A stretch of DNA of 64,000 nt from Nonomuraea thailandensis. Its GTDB lineage: Bacteria > Actinomycetota > Actinomycetes > Streptosporangiales > Streptosporangiaceae. The notes beneath the pieces were generated by a model. The model did no database searches. It saw only the letters and a list, made by a program, of their open reading frames with translations, and was not told the DNA's origin. Made by a program: the position numbers and the translations under genes. This document shows positions 48,188 through 57,418 of the stretch, in pieces. The stretch spans positions 6,655,501-6,719,500 of the forward strand of contig NZ_JAMZEB010000002.1 in assembly GCF_024172165.1 (NCBI RefSeq), written 5' to 3'. The first letter of the stretch is position 1, and each line of letters starts with the position of its first letter.

Positions 48188-49384
48188 CTAGAGGAGCCGA
48201 CCGGAGCGGCGGAGCCGGCGTTCGCGCAGGGCGAGCGCGGGTGGGAGGCAGAGCTGTACGGCGAGGTAGACCGCCACGGCCAGCGCCTCCAAGAAGCCGG
48301 CCGAGGTGACCGTGCCGCTCGTGAGCTGCGCCAGCCCCCACTCCCCCAGGGAGACGGCCAGTGGCAGCACGATCGTGGCGAACATCCAGACCATGACGGC
48401 GATCCCGGCGACGTAGGGGATCACGAACCAGCGTGCCACGCTCTGGTCGCGCTCTGATGTCCCCGACAGCTCGGCCGCTTCGGGCGCGGTGAGCCGGAAG
48501 AGCCGGGACTTGGCCATCAGCCAAGTGGCCCGGTACAGGTTGTGACAGCGCAGCGCGTTGGCCAGCAGCGCGTACGCGTCGCTGCGCAGCGGCAGCGCGG
48601 CCCACTGCCAGACCAGGTTGACGACCAGGAGGAGCGACACGGCGGCGAGGAGATCGCCGAGGACCCCGCCCACGCCGAGGAGGCGCGCCCCCAGCGCCGC
48701 CGCCAGCACGACGACGTCGATGGCCATCCCGGCGAGGTAGACGCCGTGGCGCCGGTCGCGCGGCACCGTCACGATCTGGGTGAGGTCGGTCTCGTAGACC
48801 ACGTACAGGCCGCGATAGCTCACCCGGAACGCGGCCGGCACGCCGATGGCCCGGCCCGCCAGCCAGTGCCAGGCCTCGTGCAGCGCGCCGCACGCCATGG
48901 CGAGCAGCAGCCAGATGAGCAGGGAGAGCCCGGGGCTGGGCAGGAACCAGGCGTCCTCCCACGACGGGCGCAGATCAGGCCGGAACAGGAGCAGCCCGAC
49001 GGCGAGTACCGCCGCCGCCCCATAACAGGACCAGGCGACCCGCCCGAACAGCCGGGCCGCGGTCCGCGGGCTCACCCCTTCGATCCACTTGACGCGGCCC
49101 CGCGTGTCGGGTGCTTCGCCCGGCGGGTCGAGGAGACCCGCGGCGGTGAGCCCTTCGAGGAAGTCCGCGCCGTCCACCGGCTCCCCGGCGACGTCGCCGG
49201 CCCGCGCCATCGCCTGCTCGAGCGAGCCCGTGTCCTGGAGCGTGGTGACGAAGACGGCGCCCGGCTCCGGCACCGCGACGAATACGCCCAGCTCCGGGCG
49301 CCCAAGGATCCACGTCTCGCCGTCATGGGCGATCGTCAGGCGGGCCGCCCGGGCCCGGAGGTCCTCATCCGTAGAGGTGGCCAT
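48188..49384 (-). CDS. PqqD-like/M50-like membrane metalloprotease (RiPP maturation candidate)
   Basis: 398 residues. Residues 1-90 resemble a PqqD/RRE fold (LTIAHDGETWILGRPELGVF, FLEGLTAAGLLD). After residue 110 there are about seven transmembrane helices. HEAWH (His169, Glu170, His173) within a helix is the zinc motif of intramembrane proteases, and GMAIDVVVLA may give a third ligand. GGAG lies seven bases before the ATG. It is downstream of the short peptide gene and the E1-like gene, which suggests it processes or exports the peptide product. Confidence 0.75.
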   Translation of the reverse strand: MATSTDEDLRARAARLTIAHDGETWILGRPELGVFVAVPEPGAVFVTTLQDTGSLEQAMARAGDVAGEPVDGADFLEGLTAAGLLDPPGEAPDTRGRVKWIEGVSPRTAARLFGRVAWSCYGAAAVLAVGLLLFRPDLRPSWEDAWFLPSPGLSLLIWLLLAMACGALHEAWHWLAGRAIGVPAAFRVSYRGLYVVYETDLTQIVTVPRDRRHGVYLAGMAIDVVVLAAALGARLLGVGGVLGDLLAAVSLLLVVNLVWQWAALPLRSDAYALLANALRCHNLYRATWLMAKSRLFRLTAPEAAELSGTSERDQSVARWFVIPYVAGIAVMVWMFATIVLPLAVSLGEWGLAQLTSGTVTSAGFLEALAVAVYLAVQLCLPPALALRERRLRRSGRLL

Positions 49385-49453
49385 TGTCTGTCTCCAACGT
49401 CCCTAGAGGCGGCCATCGCGTGCTACCGGCCGATGACGGCACCGGCATGGAAG

Positions 49454-49486
49454 GGGCCGCGCTCCGGCGACACCGGAGCGCGGCCC
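49454..49486 (-). terminator. hairpin between peptide gene and protease gene (attenuator)
   Basis: The perfect 14-bp arms GGGCCGCGCTCCGG and CCGGAGCGCGGCCC surround a 5-base loop. There is no T-tract. A partial terminator right after a precursor gene would raise the peptide:enzyme ratio, as in many RiPP operons. Confidence 0.65.
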
Positions 49487-49495
49487 TTGCCCGGG

Positions 49496-49561
49496 TCAGG
49501 AATCCGGGTGGATGAGCTGGGTCAGTCGGGTGTTCTCGACCCGCTTGATCTCGATCTTCAC
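49496..49561 (-). CDS. 21-residue candidate RiPP precursor peptide
   Basis: A 66-bp frame starting with GTG at 49561. GGAGGGAGGTGATCC just upstream is almost a full complement of the 16S anti-Shine-Dalgarno sequence; the GGAGG core is eight bases from the start. The peptide starts MKIEIKRVEN and ends in QLIHPDS. It has no signal peptide or Cys, but has Ser/Thr/Asp/Asn near the C-terminus. It sits between a ThiF/MccB-like adenylating enzyme and an M50-like protease. It is too short for routine gene calling. The precursor role is inferred from position and the strong ribosome-binding site. Confidence 0.6.
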   Translation of the reverse strand: MKIEIKRVENTRLTQLIHPDS

Positions 49562-49566
49562 AAGGA

Positions 49567-50664
49567 TCACCTCCCTCCGCATACGGCACAGTCGGGGTCG
49601 CGTGGCCACTCGCTCTGGCTCGTCGCGCAGCCGCGCGCGAAGTCCACGGTGAGCGGCCGGCCGGCGTACGCCGGCGGCTCGAAACCGGTCAGGTAGCGGA
49701 GAACCTCGAAGGCGCCGAACGCGCCCAGCAGCCCGGCCACGGGACCGATGCCGCGGTTGGGCCGCGGCAGGCGGCCGAACAACCGGTTCGCCGCGATGGC
49801 GCTCGCTATGGCCGGGTCGTCGGGATCGGCGAAGTCTGCCGGGTTCGACGGGTCGGCCGGTACGCAGGCGCGGCAGGCGCTCACCCCCGGATGCACCGAC
49901 CACACCGTTCCGGTGGTGACGGCCATGCCGCCGCGGACGAAGGGCACGCCGGCGCGTACGCAGGCCTCGTTCACCCACAGGTCGATCCGGTTCGGCCGGT
50001 CCACGCCCGAGGCGACCACGTCCGGGCCGGTACGGCGGATCAGCTCCGCGACCTGCTCGGGCCCCTCGATGTCCGCGTCGATCGCCTCGACCGCGATGCC
50101 CGGGTCGAACGCCCTGATCCACTCCGCGGCCCGCTCGGCCTTGCGCGCGCCGATGTCGGCCCAGCGGTAGAGGTACTGGCGGGCGAAGTTGCGCGCCTCC
50201 ACGGTGTCCCGATCGAGGACGGTCATCGTACCGACGCCCAGCCCGGCCAGATGCGGGATCGTGTTGGAGTTGAGCCCACCGGTGCCGAGTACGAGCACGT
50301 GCGCGTGCCGCAGGCGTTCCTGCAGATCCTCGCGGCTGCGTTCCAGCGTGCCGAACGACTCGAAGAAGGCCAGGTTGCTGAAATACCGCTCGGCGTCGGC
50401 CGGTTCCAGCCCGCCGAGCCGGTCGCCGTCCTCCAGCAGCCGCTGGGCGTCGAACGCCTCGACGGCGGCCCGTACGTCGGCCTCGTCGAGCGCCAGCTCG
50501 CCGGCGAGCTCGACGGTGGTCCTGCCGCCCTCGCTGAGCAGGTGCAGCAGCTTCTCAACGGTCCCGTCGGGGTCGGTGACGATCAACTGGTCGCGTGGGT
50601 CGTTCACCAGCCGCAGCTCGTCCCCGACCCGCTCCCAGGCCGTGTTCTTGAGTTGTGGCCTCAT
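49567..50664 (-). CDS. ThiF/MccB-like E1 adenylating enzyme with N-terminal PqqD-like domain
   Basis: About 365 residues. The N-terminal ~85 residues look like a peptide-binding RRE (WERVGDELRLVNDPRDQLIV, GTVEKLLHLLSEGG). The E1 core follows: nucleotide loop GTGGLNSNTIPHLAGLG (127-143), Asp at VLDRDTVEARNFARQYLY (arginine finger region) and GPDVVASGVDRPNRI. Zinc cysteine pairs are CRACVP and CAVCGG. Such enzymes adenylate peptide C-termini, as MccB does in microcin C7, or assist azole formation. An in-frame ATG at 50721 exists, but the conserved part begins at 50664. The peptide gene begins six bases downstream of the stop. Confidence 0.82.
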   Translation of the reverse strand: MRPQLKNTAWERVGDELRLVNDPRDQLIVTDPDGTVEKLLHLLSEGGRTTVELAGELALDEADVRAAVEAFDAQRLLEDGDRLGGLEPADAERYFSNLAFFESFGTLERSREDLQERLRHAHVLVLGTGGLNSNTIPHLAGLGVGTMTVLDRDTVEARNFARQYLYRWADIGARKAERAAEWIRAFDPGIAVEAIDADIEGPEQVAELIRRTGPDVVASGVDRPNRIDLWVNEACVRAGVPFVRGGMAVTTGTVWSVHPGVSACRACVPADPSNPADFADPDDPAIASAIAANRLFGRLPRPNRGIGPVAGLLGAFGAFEVLRYLTGFEPPAYAGRPLTVDFARGCATSQSEWPRDPDCAVCGGR

Positions 50665-50752
50665 CGCCGCATCCGCCAATCTCTGGGAAGGAATGGCGCA
50701 AACTATGGCAGTGTCGGGCATGGTTTCCGCGTGGATCTCGCATGGGCGGAGT

Positions 50753-50782
50753 TTGAGGTGCGCGAAAGGCTTCGGCTAGCGT
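50753..50782 (+). promoter_or_regulatory. promoter of the SARP gene (leaderless)
   Basis: TTGAGG (50753-50758) and TAGCGT (50777-50782) are spaced by 18 bp. The expected transcription start coincides with the GTG at 50790, and no Shine-Dalgarno sequence is present, so the message is probably leaderless. Confidence 0.5.
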
Positions 50783-50789
50783 CTGACGC

Positions 50790-53700
50790 GTGCCCTCCCC
50801 CGACATCCGATTCCTCCTCCTCGGCCCCATGGAGAGCGCGGTGGAGGGCCGGGCCGTCCGCCTGACGGGCAGGCAGCGCACGCTGCTCGCGGCGCTGCTG
50901 CTGGATCTCGGCCACGTCGCGTCCGTCGAGCGCCTGGCCGAGCACCTCTGGGGCGAGGACTTCCCGCCCAGCGCCCCGGCCAGGGTGCGCGGGCTGGTCA
51001 CGGAGTTGCGCCGGGCGCTCGGCGTGGACGTCGTCGTCACCCGCAGCCCCGGCTACCTCATACCGGCCGGGGCCGCCCGGGTGGACGCCGAGGAGTTCGC
51101 CACGCTGGTAGAGCGAGCACGCGAGGAGCGCGGAGATGACGCCGTCGCCCGCTATAACCGGGCTCTGGCGTTGTGGCGCGGCGAACCGTTCCAGGAGCTG
51201 AGCGGCTCCGTCGTCCAGGCGGAGCGCTACCGGCTCGAGGAGCTGCGGTGCGAGGCGATCGAGGGCAGGGCCGCGGCACTGCTGGAGCTGGGGCGCGGCC
51301 GGGAGGCCGGTGCCGGCCTGATGCGGCTCACCGCCGAGCAGCCGCTGCGCGAGCGCCCGCACGGCCTGCTCATGCGTGCGCTGCACGACGGCGGGCGGAT
51401 CTCGGAGAGCCTGGAGGTCTACCGGGGGTTACGGGCGCGACTCGTACGGGAGCTCGGAGTGGAACCGAGCGCGGAGCTGCAGCGGCTGCACCAGCTAATG
51501 CTCCAGGGCGAGTCGCAGGAGCCGGCATCGGCCCTCGTCCCGCGCCAGTTGCCGCCCGTAACCGGCCACTTCGTCGGCCGCGCGGCGGAGCTGACGCGCA
51601 TGGCCGAGGGCCAGGCGCTGGTCGTGACGGGGCCCGCCGGAGTCGGGAAGACCGCCCTGGTGCTCCACTGGGCCTTCCAGGAGAGCGGGCGGTTCCCCGA
51701 CGGGCAGCTCTTCCTCGACATGCGCGGCTTCGACCAGAGGGAGCCGATGCGAGCAGCCGAGGCGCTGCCGCTGCTGCTGCAAGGGCTCGGTCAGGCGGTG
51801 AAGGACATCCCCGTCGAACTGGACGCCCAGATCGCGCTGTACCGATCGTTGCTGGCCGATCGGCGCCTGCTCGTGGTCCTGGATGACGTCGCCGAGCCGG
51901 AGCAGGTACGCGCCCTGCTGCCCGGAACGCCCGGCTGCCGCGTCCTCATCACCAGCCGGGACCGCCTGCACGGCCTCGTCGCGCTGGACGGGGTCGAACG
52001 CCTCACGCTGGACGTGCTGAACGGCGAGGAGGCGCGGCAGCTGATCGCCCGGCGGGTCGGTGCGGATCGCCTGCGCCGCGAGCCCGAGGCGGCGGCGCGG
52101 CTCGTGACGTTCTGCGGCGGCCTGCCGCTGGCCCTGTGCATCGCGGTGACCTGGATCGGGGACCACGAGCACCGGGAGATCGGCCATTACGTACGCGAAC
52201 TCGCCGACCATGGCGGGCTGGCGCGGCTGCGCGTCGAGGGTGACGACAACGTGGCCGTGCAGGCGGCGCTCGACCTGTCGTACCGGGCGCTGCAGCCGGC
52301 GGCCAGGCGCCTGTTCCGGCTGCTCGGCCTGGCACCGGCCGGCAGCATCTCCGTCGCGGCGACCGCCGCCCTGACGGGCACGAGCAGCGAGGACGCGGAG
52401 CGACTGCTCGGCGCGGCGGCGCGGATCCACCTGATCAAGGAGACCGCCCTACGTCGCTACGCCGCCCACGACCTGGTGCTGGAGTACGCCACGCAGCGCG
52501 GCCTCGCGGAGGACTCCCCCGAGGAGCGCCGGGCCGCCGTCGAGCGGTTACGCGCCCACTACCTGCGCACGGCCCGCGCCGCCGCCGCGGCCGCCGGGTT
52601 CCCTGCTGCGGACCCGCCGCACGACCAGGCCCTCCCCGAGGTGACCACGGTGGCCTTCCGCGACGCGGCCGATGCACTCGACTGGCTCGGCACCGAATGG
52701 GACAACCTGGCCGCAACGGTCTCCCACGCGGCCGCGGAGGGGCCGCACGCGTACGCCTGGCTCCTCGTGGCGGCGTTGGCGGACGTCATGCACCATCTGC
52801 GGGCGCCCAGCGAGGGGCTGCGGCTCGCGGAGATCGCGCTGGCCGCCGCCGAGCGGGACGGCGACCTGGGCGGGCAGTCCGCCATGTGCCAGTTGGTCGG
52901 GCAGTACCGCTGGCGCTCCACCGACCTCAAGGGCGCGATGAGCCACTTCGAGAGTGCTCTCGTACTCGCCCGCCGGGCGCTGTGGCCGCACGGTGAGGCG
53001 ATGGCGCTGCAGGGCTGCGGTGTCGTGCTCAAGCAGCTCGGCGAACCGGACCGGGCCATCCCCCGCTACCGGCGCGCCATACTGATCCACCGCACGCTGG
53101 GCGACCAGCGAGGTGAGGCGCGCGGCCTGAACAACCTGGCCTCGGCGCACATCCTGCTCGCCCAGCTCCGGCAGGCCGAGCGGTGCCTGCTCGCCGGCCT
53201 CCCCCTGACCAGGGAGACGGGTGACCGCCATCTGCTGGCGCTGACCCTGGTCAATCTGGCGCTCGTACGCCAGAAGCAGGCCCGCTTCGGCGAAGCCCTG
53301 GAGTCCCTCACCGAGGCGCTGACCGAGGCCGAGAGCGCCGGTCTGCGGTACGCGGAAGCGGTCACGTACGAGACATTCGGCTGGACGCACCTCGATGCCG
53401 GATGCCACGCGGAGGCGATCGGCGCCTTCGCCCGGAGCCTGAAGATCGCGGAGGATGTCGGCAACCGGCGCTCCCGGATCGCCGCGCTCACCGGCATGGC
53501 GAGCGCGGAGCTGGAGCTCGGCCGTACGGACGACGCCCTCACCCGTCTCGGCGCCGCGCTGGAGCTCGCCCAGCACACCGGCACCGATCTGGACGAAGTG
53601 CTGCTGCGCAGCGCCGAGGCGTACCACCGTCAGGGACGGCACGCCGAGGCGCTGTCCGAGGCGAACCGGTCGCTGGAACTCGCCGTGGCCTCCAACCCGC

Positions 53701-53942
53701 TGAACCTGCCACGGCTGCACACCCTGCTCGCCGGCATCCACCTGGCCACGGGCGACGACCAGCGCGCCGCCGAGGCCTGCACCCGCGCGCTGGACCTCGC
53801 GCACCGGTCCGGGCAGCGCCTGGAGTACGCCCGCGCGCTCCTGACCCTCGGCCGCGCTCTGAGAGGGCCGGACGCGCAGCGGCATCTGAGAAGGGCCGAG
53901 CACCTCTTCGCCACCATCGGCGTGCCGTACCCCCGCCTCTGA
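50790..53942 (+). CDS. AfsR/SARP-type regulator with NB-ARC and TPR domains
   Basis: 1050 residues. The N-terminal OmpR-like DNA-binding domain (FLLLGPMESAVEGRAVRLTG, VSVERLAEHLWGE-like) and BTAD (residues ~95-245, ending GVEPSAELQRLHQLML) define a SARP. An NB-ARC ATPase follows: TGPAGVGKTALVLHWA, LLVVLDDVAEPEQV, CRVLITSRDRL, CGGLPLALCIAVTWI. At least eight TPRs form the C-terminal half. SARPs activate secondary-metabolite clusters. It is divergent from the E1-like gene, so it is the likely activator of the peptide cluster. Confidence 0.9.
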   Translation: MPSPDIRFLLLGPMESAVEGRAVRLTGRQRTLLAALLLDLGHVASVERLAEHLWGEDFPPSAPARVRGLVTELRRALGVDVVVTRSPGYLIPAGAARVDAEEFATLVERAREERGDDAVARYNRALALWRGEPFQELSGSVVQAERYRLEELRCEAIEGRAAALLELGRGREAGAGLMRLTAEQPLRERPHGLLMRALHDGGRISESLEVYRGLRARLVRELGVEPSAELQRLHQLMLQGESQEPASALVPRQLPPVTGHFVGRAAELTRMAEGQALVVTGPAGVGKTALVLHWAFQESGRFPDGQLFLDMRGFDQREPMRAAEALPLLLQGLGQAVKDIPVELDAQIALYRSLLADRRLLVVLDDVAEPEQVRALLPGTPGCRVLITSRDRLHGLVALDGVERLTLDVLNGEEARQLIARRVGADRLRREPEAAARLVTFCGGLPLALCIAVTWIGDHEHREIGHYVRELADHGGLARLRVEGDDNVAVQAALDLSYRALQPAARRLFRLLGLAPAGSISVAATAALTGTSSEDAERLLGAAARIHLIKETALRRYAAHDLVLEYATQRGLAEDSPEERRAAVERLRAHYLRTARAAAAAAGFPAADPPHDQALPEVTTVAFRDAADALDWLGTEWDNLAATVSHAAAEGPHAYAWLLVAALADVMHHLRAPSEGLRLAEIALAAAERDGDLGGQSAMCQLVGQYRWRSTDLKGAMSHFESALVLARRALWPHGEAMALQGCGVVLKQLGEPDRAIPRYRRAILIHRTLGDQRGEARGLNNLASAHILLAQLRQAERCLLAGLPLTRETGDRHLLALTLVNLALVRQKQARFGEALESLTEALTEAESAGLRYAEAVTYETFGWTHLDAGCHAEAIGAFARSLKIAEDVGNRRSRIAALTGMASAELELGRTDDALTRLGAALELAQHTGTDLDEVLLRSAEAYHRQGRHAEALSEANRSLELAVASNPLNLPRLHTLLAGIHLATGDDQRAAEACTRALDLAHRSGQRLEYARALLTLGRALRGPDAQRHLRRAEHLFATIGVPYPRL

Positions 53943-54620
53943 GACCGGGGGCCCAGCCGGTCGGGAACGCCGGCGCGTGGCTGAGCCGCACCGCCATGGC
54001 CCATCTCGGCGACCCGGGCGCCTCGCTGTTGCCGCCGATGGCGAAGTCCCGGCCCCAGAGGCCGGAGAACGGCGGACCCCAGCGGCGACCTGGAGGCCGC
54101 CAAGGTCGGCGCAGCGGCCGTCGCCCTCGATGGCTCGAACCTGGTGTACAACCCGGGACCCGGCGTTCCTCGCGGACTCGGCGTCGACGTACCCGGTGAC
54201 CATGGCCGTCATCGATGACGACCGGTACGAGTGCGAGATCGACGCGCCGTCCAGCACGTACTGCCCCGACGGGGTGAACGCGCCGTACGGCGGCGAGCCG
54301 ATGTACACCTTCCTCACCGACTCGACCTACCCCGACAGCTGGTCCAGCTTCAACCTCGACCGCCTCCTGGTCGGCAGGTCCAACGGCGGTGATGTCCGCT
54401 GGCAGCAGCTACGTCCAGTCCCCGCTGCCCGCGAAGAGCGACCCGTTCTGAGGTTCGAAGATCGAGTACGCGGACCTGGTCCGGTGGAACCATTACTCCA
54501 GCGGCTGTGGGCGCTACGGCGAGTCGGGCATTACCGTCCGGCGTGTCACCTCCGACGGGGACGAGCTGGTGGCCCGGGCGGGCACCGCAGCAAGGCGCCG
54601 CCAGGACTTCGGACGCCTGC
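53943..54620 (+). pseudogene. decayed gene of unknown function
   Basis: Coding-like codon use is seen in several frames. Examples are VTMAVIDDDRYECEIDAPSS with GGEPMYTFLTDSTYPDSW (about 54200-54340) and, after a shift and a stop, IEYADLVRWNHYSSG with RYGESGITVRRV. These look like pieces of one secreted or extracellular protein. At least two frameshifts and a stop break it. No family is recognised. Confidence 0.4.
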
Positions 54621-54932
54621 GCCGGGCCGCCCAGCAGGCCAAAGTAGGCACGTAAGGCATGGTGGCCGGCCTTGCAGGCAAGTGCTCCGGAGGCGACACC
54701 ACGCCGACGATAACGGTGGATCTCGGGTGGCACCTCGTTGGACGGGCGGCCGAGAAGACGGTGGACGCACCTCTCAGGGCGCACCCACACCATGCCCATC
54801 GTGATCAGGATCCCATCGGCGACGCCCACCTCGGACGGCGGGCGATGGGACCACCTTCTCCGAGGCCGTCCTGGACGACATGACCCCATGGCGGACATAC
54901 GTTCGACAATCGTCCTTCAGAATGGAGTGCAT
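54621..54932. other. region without a recognisable gene
   Basis: About 310 bases. A minus-strand frame (MGMVWVRPERCVHRLL and following) is open but shows no family motif, and the plus-strand frames look non-coding. Confidence 0.45.
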
Positions 54933-55538
54933 GTGCGCCCCTCAAGCTCCGGCCGTGCTCCTCTTTCCCACCGATTAGTCGCCCTGGCAGGGTCCCTGTT
55001 CCTGGCAGCGGTCCTGCTGGTCGCTCAGGCGCCCGCCGCCTCGGCCGCCGACACCGTCATCGACCTCGGCATCGCCGCCGGCAGGGGCGGCGACGTGGTG
55101 GGCAGAGCGGCAAGATCTTCGTCGCCGCCGGCGATCGGATCGTGGTCACCAAGAGCGACGGCACGCTCATCGACACGATCGGCGGCCTGTCCAGCGCCGT
55201 GGCCCTGTCCGTGGCGGACAACGGCAGGCATGTGTACGCGGCGCTGCGCGATTCGCATGAAGTGATCGAGATCGACATCACGACGCTCGCCATCACCAGG
55301 CGGATCGACCTCAGCGCCTACCCGTGCCCGTCCACGCTGGCGCAGGCGTACGAGCGGGTGTGGGTCGGGTACGGGTGCGGCCAGGCGGGGGAAGGAGGCG
55401 TCGTCGCCCTCGAGACGTGGAGGCCGACACCCGTCCTCGTGCCGGTCGAGTCGGGCACGACGCAGCCTCCGCTGGTCGCCGTCGCCGGGCGCACTCTGGC
55501 GGTGGGAGAGCCGGGCGCCGACCCTGCCTCGATCAGGG
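54933..55538 (+). pseudogene. secreted YVTN-type beta-propeller protein, frameshifted and cut by IS
   Basis: A GTG at 54933 (GGAG upstream) begins a signal peptide (VALAGSLFLAAVLLVAQAPAASA). A frameshift near 55095 moves the frame to KIFVAAGDRIVVTKSDGTLI, VALSVADNGRHVYAAL and VIEIDITTLAITRRIDL, typical YVTN/NHL repeats. IS copy B interrupts it at 55539 (after DPASIRV). The 3' part is not recognisable beyond the IS. Confidence 0.65.
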
Positions 55539-56741
55539 TGTGCCGCTCGAATATTGAGTTACGTGGCTTGAGCTGCGGTTATGCGGCGTGGCGGTATTCG
55601 TTGATCACGCCTGTGACAACGGGTTTTCGGTGGATAGATCGTAGGTCGTCGAGATCGGTCACGTCGCAAGCAGGCTGCGTGGCGATGTCCGGGGGACGTT
55701 GTTGCCGGGACTAGTGCGGCCGGTGCCCGTTGTAGTGGATCAGGTACTCGCGGAGCACGAAGGTCAGGTGGCGTTCGTTGAGGACCAGGATCCGGTCCAG
55801 AAGCTCACGGCGCAGGGTGCCGATGATGCGCTCGCAGATGGCGTTCATCCGCGGTGTCCGCGGCAGCGTGGTGATGACCCGCAGTCCTTCAGCTGTGAAG
55901 ACCGCGTTGCAGGCAGCAGTGAAGAGCGGACGCGATCGTGGATCAAGAACCGCAGCTCAGCGATGCGATCGCCCAGGTCCATCGCCAAGTTGCGGGCCTG
56001 CTGCACGGTCCATGCTCCGGTCGGGTGCGCGGTTACTCCGGCCAGGTGCAGCCGCCGGGTGCTGTGCTCGATGAAGACCAGCACATACAGCCGTTTGAGC
56101 AGCACCGTCTCGACCACCAGGAAGTCGCAGGCGATGATCGCGTGGGCCTGGGCGGTCAGGAACTGTCGCCAGGTCGGACCAGGGGGCGCGGGATTAATGC
56201 CGGCGGCGTGCAGGATCTCCCACACCGTGGAGGCCGCTATCGAGTAGCCCAGGCGCGCCAGCTCGCCCTGGATTCTCCGGTGTCCCCAGGTCGGATCTTG
56301 CTGCGCCATCCGCACGATCAATGCCTTGACCGGTCGGCGAGTGCAAGGGCGTCCCGGGCTTCTCTTGTCGGTGAAGGTCCACTTACGACTCACCAGGGTG
56401 CGATGCCAACGCAGGATCGTCGCTGGAGTGACCGGGAACACCTCCGCCCACCTGCAGCGGCGGATCAGCCGGGACAACGCTGTAAGCCAGAGCCGGTCGA
56501 CATGACCCCACCGCGGCTGACCACCAAGCTGACGGCGGAGCACCTGGTTCTCCTGACGGAGCACCAGCAGTTCAACATCCTTGGACAGATCAGAGTGGAT
56601 CAGCACGGTCAGCAGGCCGAACAAGCCCCTCACCAACCGGTAGACAAGCGATAACAACACCTCAAGATGGTCGCAGCCGCCGCCCTGATCACGCAGCAAA
56701 ACCGCAGCTCACAGCATGTAACCGTATTTCCGAGCGGGACA
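55539..56741 (-). mobile_element. rve-type insertion sequence, copy B
   Basis: About 1.2 kb, with the same ends as copy A (TGTGCCGCTCGAA left; TGTCCCGCTCGGA on the right complement) and the same orientation. No matching target duplication is seen, which may mean a rearrangement at one end. Copies A and B could bracket a mobilisable 22.7-kb segment. Confidence 0.8.
55580..56699 (-). pseudogene. transposase of IS copy B, frameshifted
   Basis: The N-terminal frame matches copy A (KDVELLVLRQENQVLRRQ, VTPATILRWHRTLV, DPTWGHRRIQGELARLGY, ACDFLVVET). Near 55935 one base is missing relative to copy A (CGGACGCGATC against AGGATCCCGGTC), so the second catalytic Asp and the Glu region fall in another frame. 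Probably inactive but could be mobilised by the copy A enzyme. Confidence 0.75.
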
Positions 56742-56766
56742 CGATCCGACCGTCAGCGCAGGGGAC

Positions 56767-57051
56767 ATGACGACGATCACGATTAACCGCGCCGGGTTTG
56801 ATGGAGGCCGTCTCCATCAAAGCCGGGGCGGTTCAGACTCCACCTGGCGCTACGTCAACGTCAAAGGCGGCCCCGACCGCCGCTTCAAGAACAACGCCCG
56901 CCTGCCCATCCTGCTGTACGGCAGACTCACCCTCCGCAGCCACAGTGGCCTCAATCTCGTCTGGGACGCCTCTCAGGTCACGCTCGTCCACGCCGTGGCG
57001 AACGCACTCCACCAGGCCATCACCGCCCGACCACCTGTGATCCACACCTGA
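56767..57051 (+). CDS. hypothetical protein
   Basis: 94 residues with coding-like codon use: ITINRAGFDGGRLHQSRGG, VKGGPDRRFKNNARLPILL, LRSHSGLNLVWDASQ. No family is recognised. The first 55 bases include a perfect hairpin (TTTGATGGAG-N5-CTCCATCAAA, 56797-56821). It lies directly beyond IS copy B. It may be a small orphan gene or a fragment. Confidence 0.35.
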   Translation: MTTITINRAGFDGGRLHQSRGGSDSTWRYVNVKGGPDRRFKNNARLPILLYGRLTLRSHSGLNLVWDASQVTLVHAVANALHQAITARPPVIHT

Positions 57052-57069
57052 GAAGCTCTCCCGTGGACG

Positions 57070-57240
57070 GGGGCGCTACGCAACGCGAAGGTGCCGGACC
57101 GGTTCGGTACGCCCATCGGTGCCAAGCCGGCCCGCGGTGCCAGGCCAGCGGAGTGCCTGAGGTGACCAGCCGGTGACCATGCAGTTCAGACACCACGAGC
57201 CGCGTCAGCACGCCAAGATCGCTCGATCGGGCCCAGGCAA
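57070..57240 (-). pseudogene. fragment of an rve-type transposase N-terminus
   Basis: The complement reads GVLTRLVVSELHGHRLVT then TPLAWH, followed by a degraded WxYxxRTGxP. This is the same N-terminal region as the IS transposases above, but a different, strongly decayed copy. The remaining bases from 57241 to 57418 show nothing recognisable. Confidence 0.5.
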
Positions 57241-57418
57241 GCTTCGCCGGGCGAGGTGCCGTCCATGATGAGCAGCTGGGTGCAGCAGCGCCGATCACCG
57301 TGCCTCCGGCCCAGGCCGACGGCTTCGCAGTCCCGTCGAAATAAAGCTCTCCCCCGCGCCCTTGCAGTCAGCCGAGGGTACTCGCCGCGCATTGGCCGTG
57401 ACCAGACGAGCAACGTCG

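Noticed and set aside
48542..49696. 384-codon plus-strand frame opposite the M50-like gene
   Set aside because: It has no hydrophobic segments or motifs, whereas the minus strand encodes a coherent membrane protease with HEAWH.
52548..54317. 589-codon minus-strand frame opposite the SARP
   Set aside because: Antisense shadow of the TPR-coding region. The plus frame has SARP, NB-ARC and TPR domains in order.
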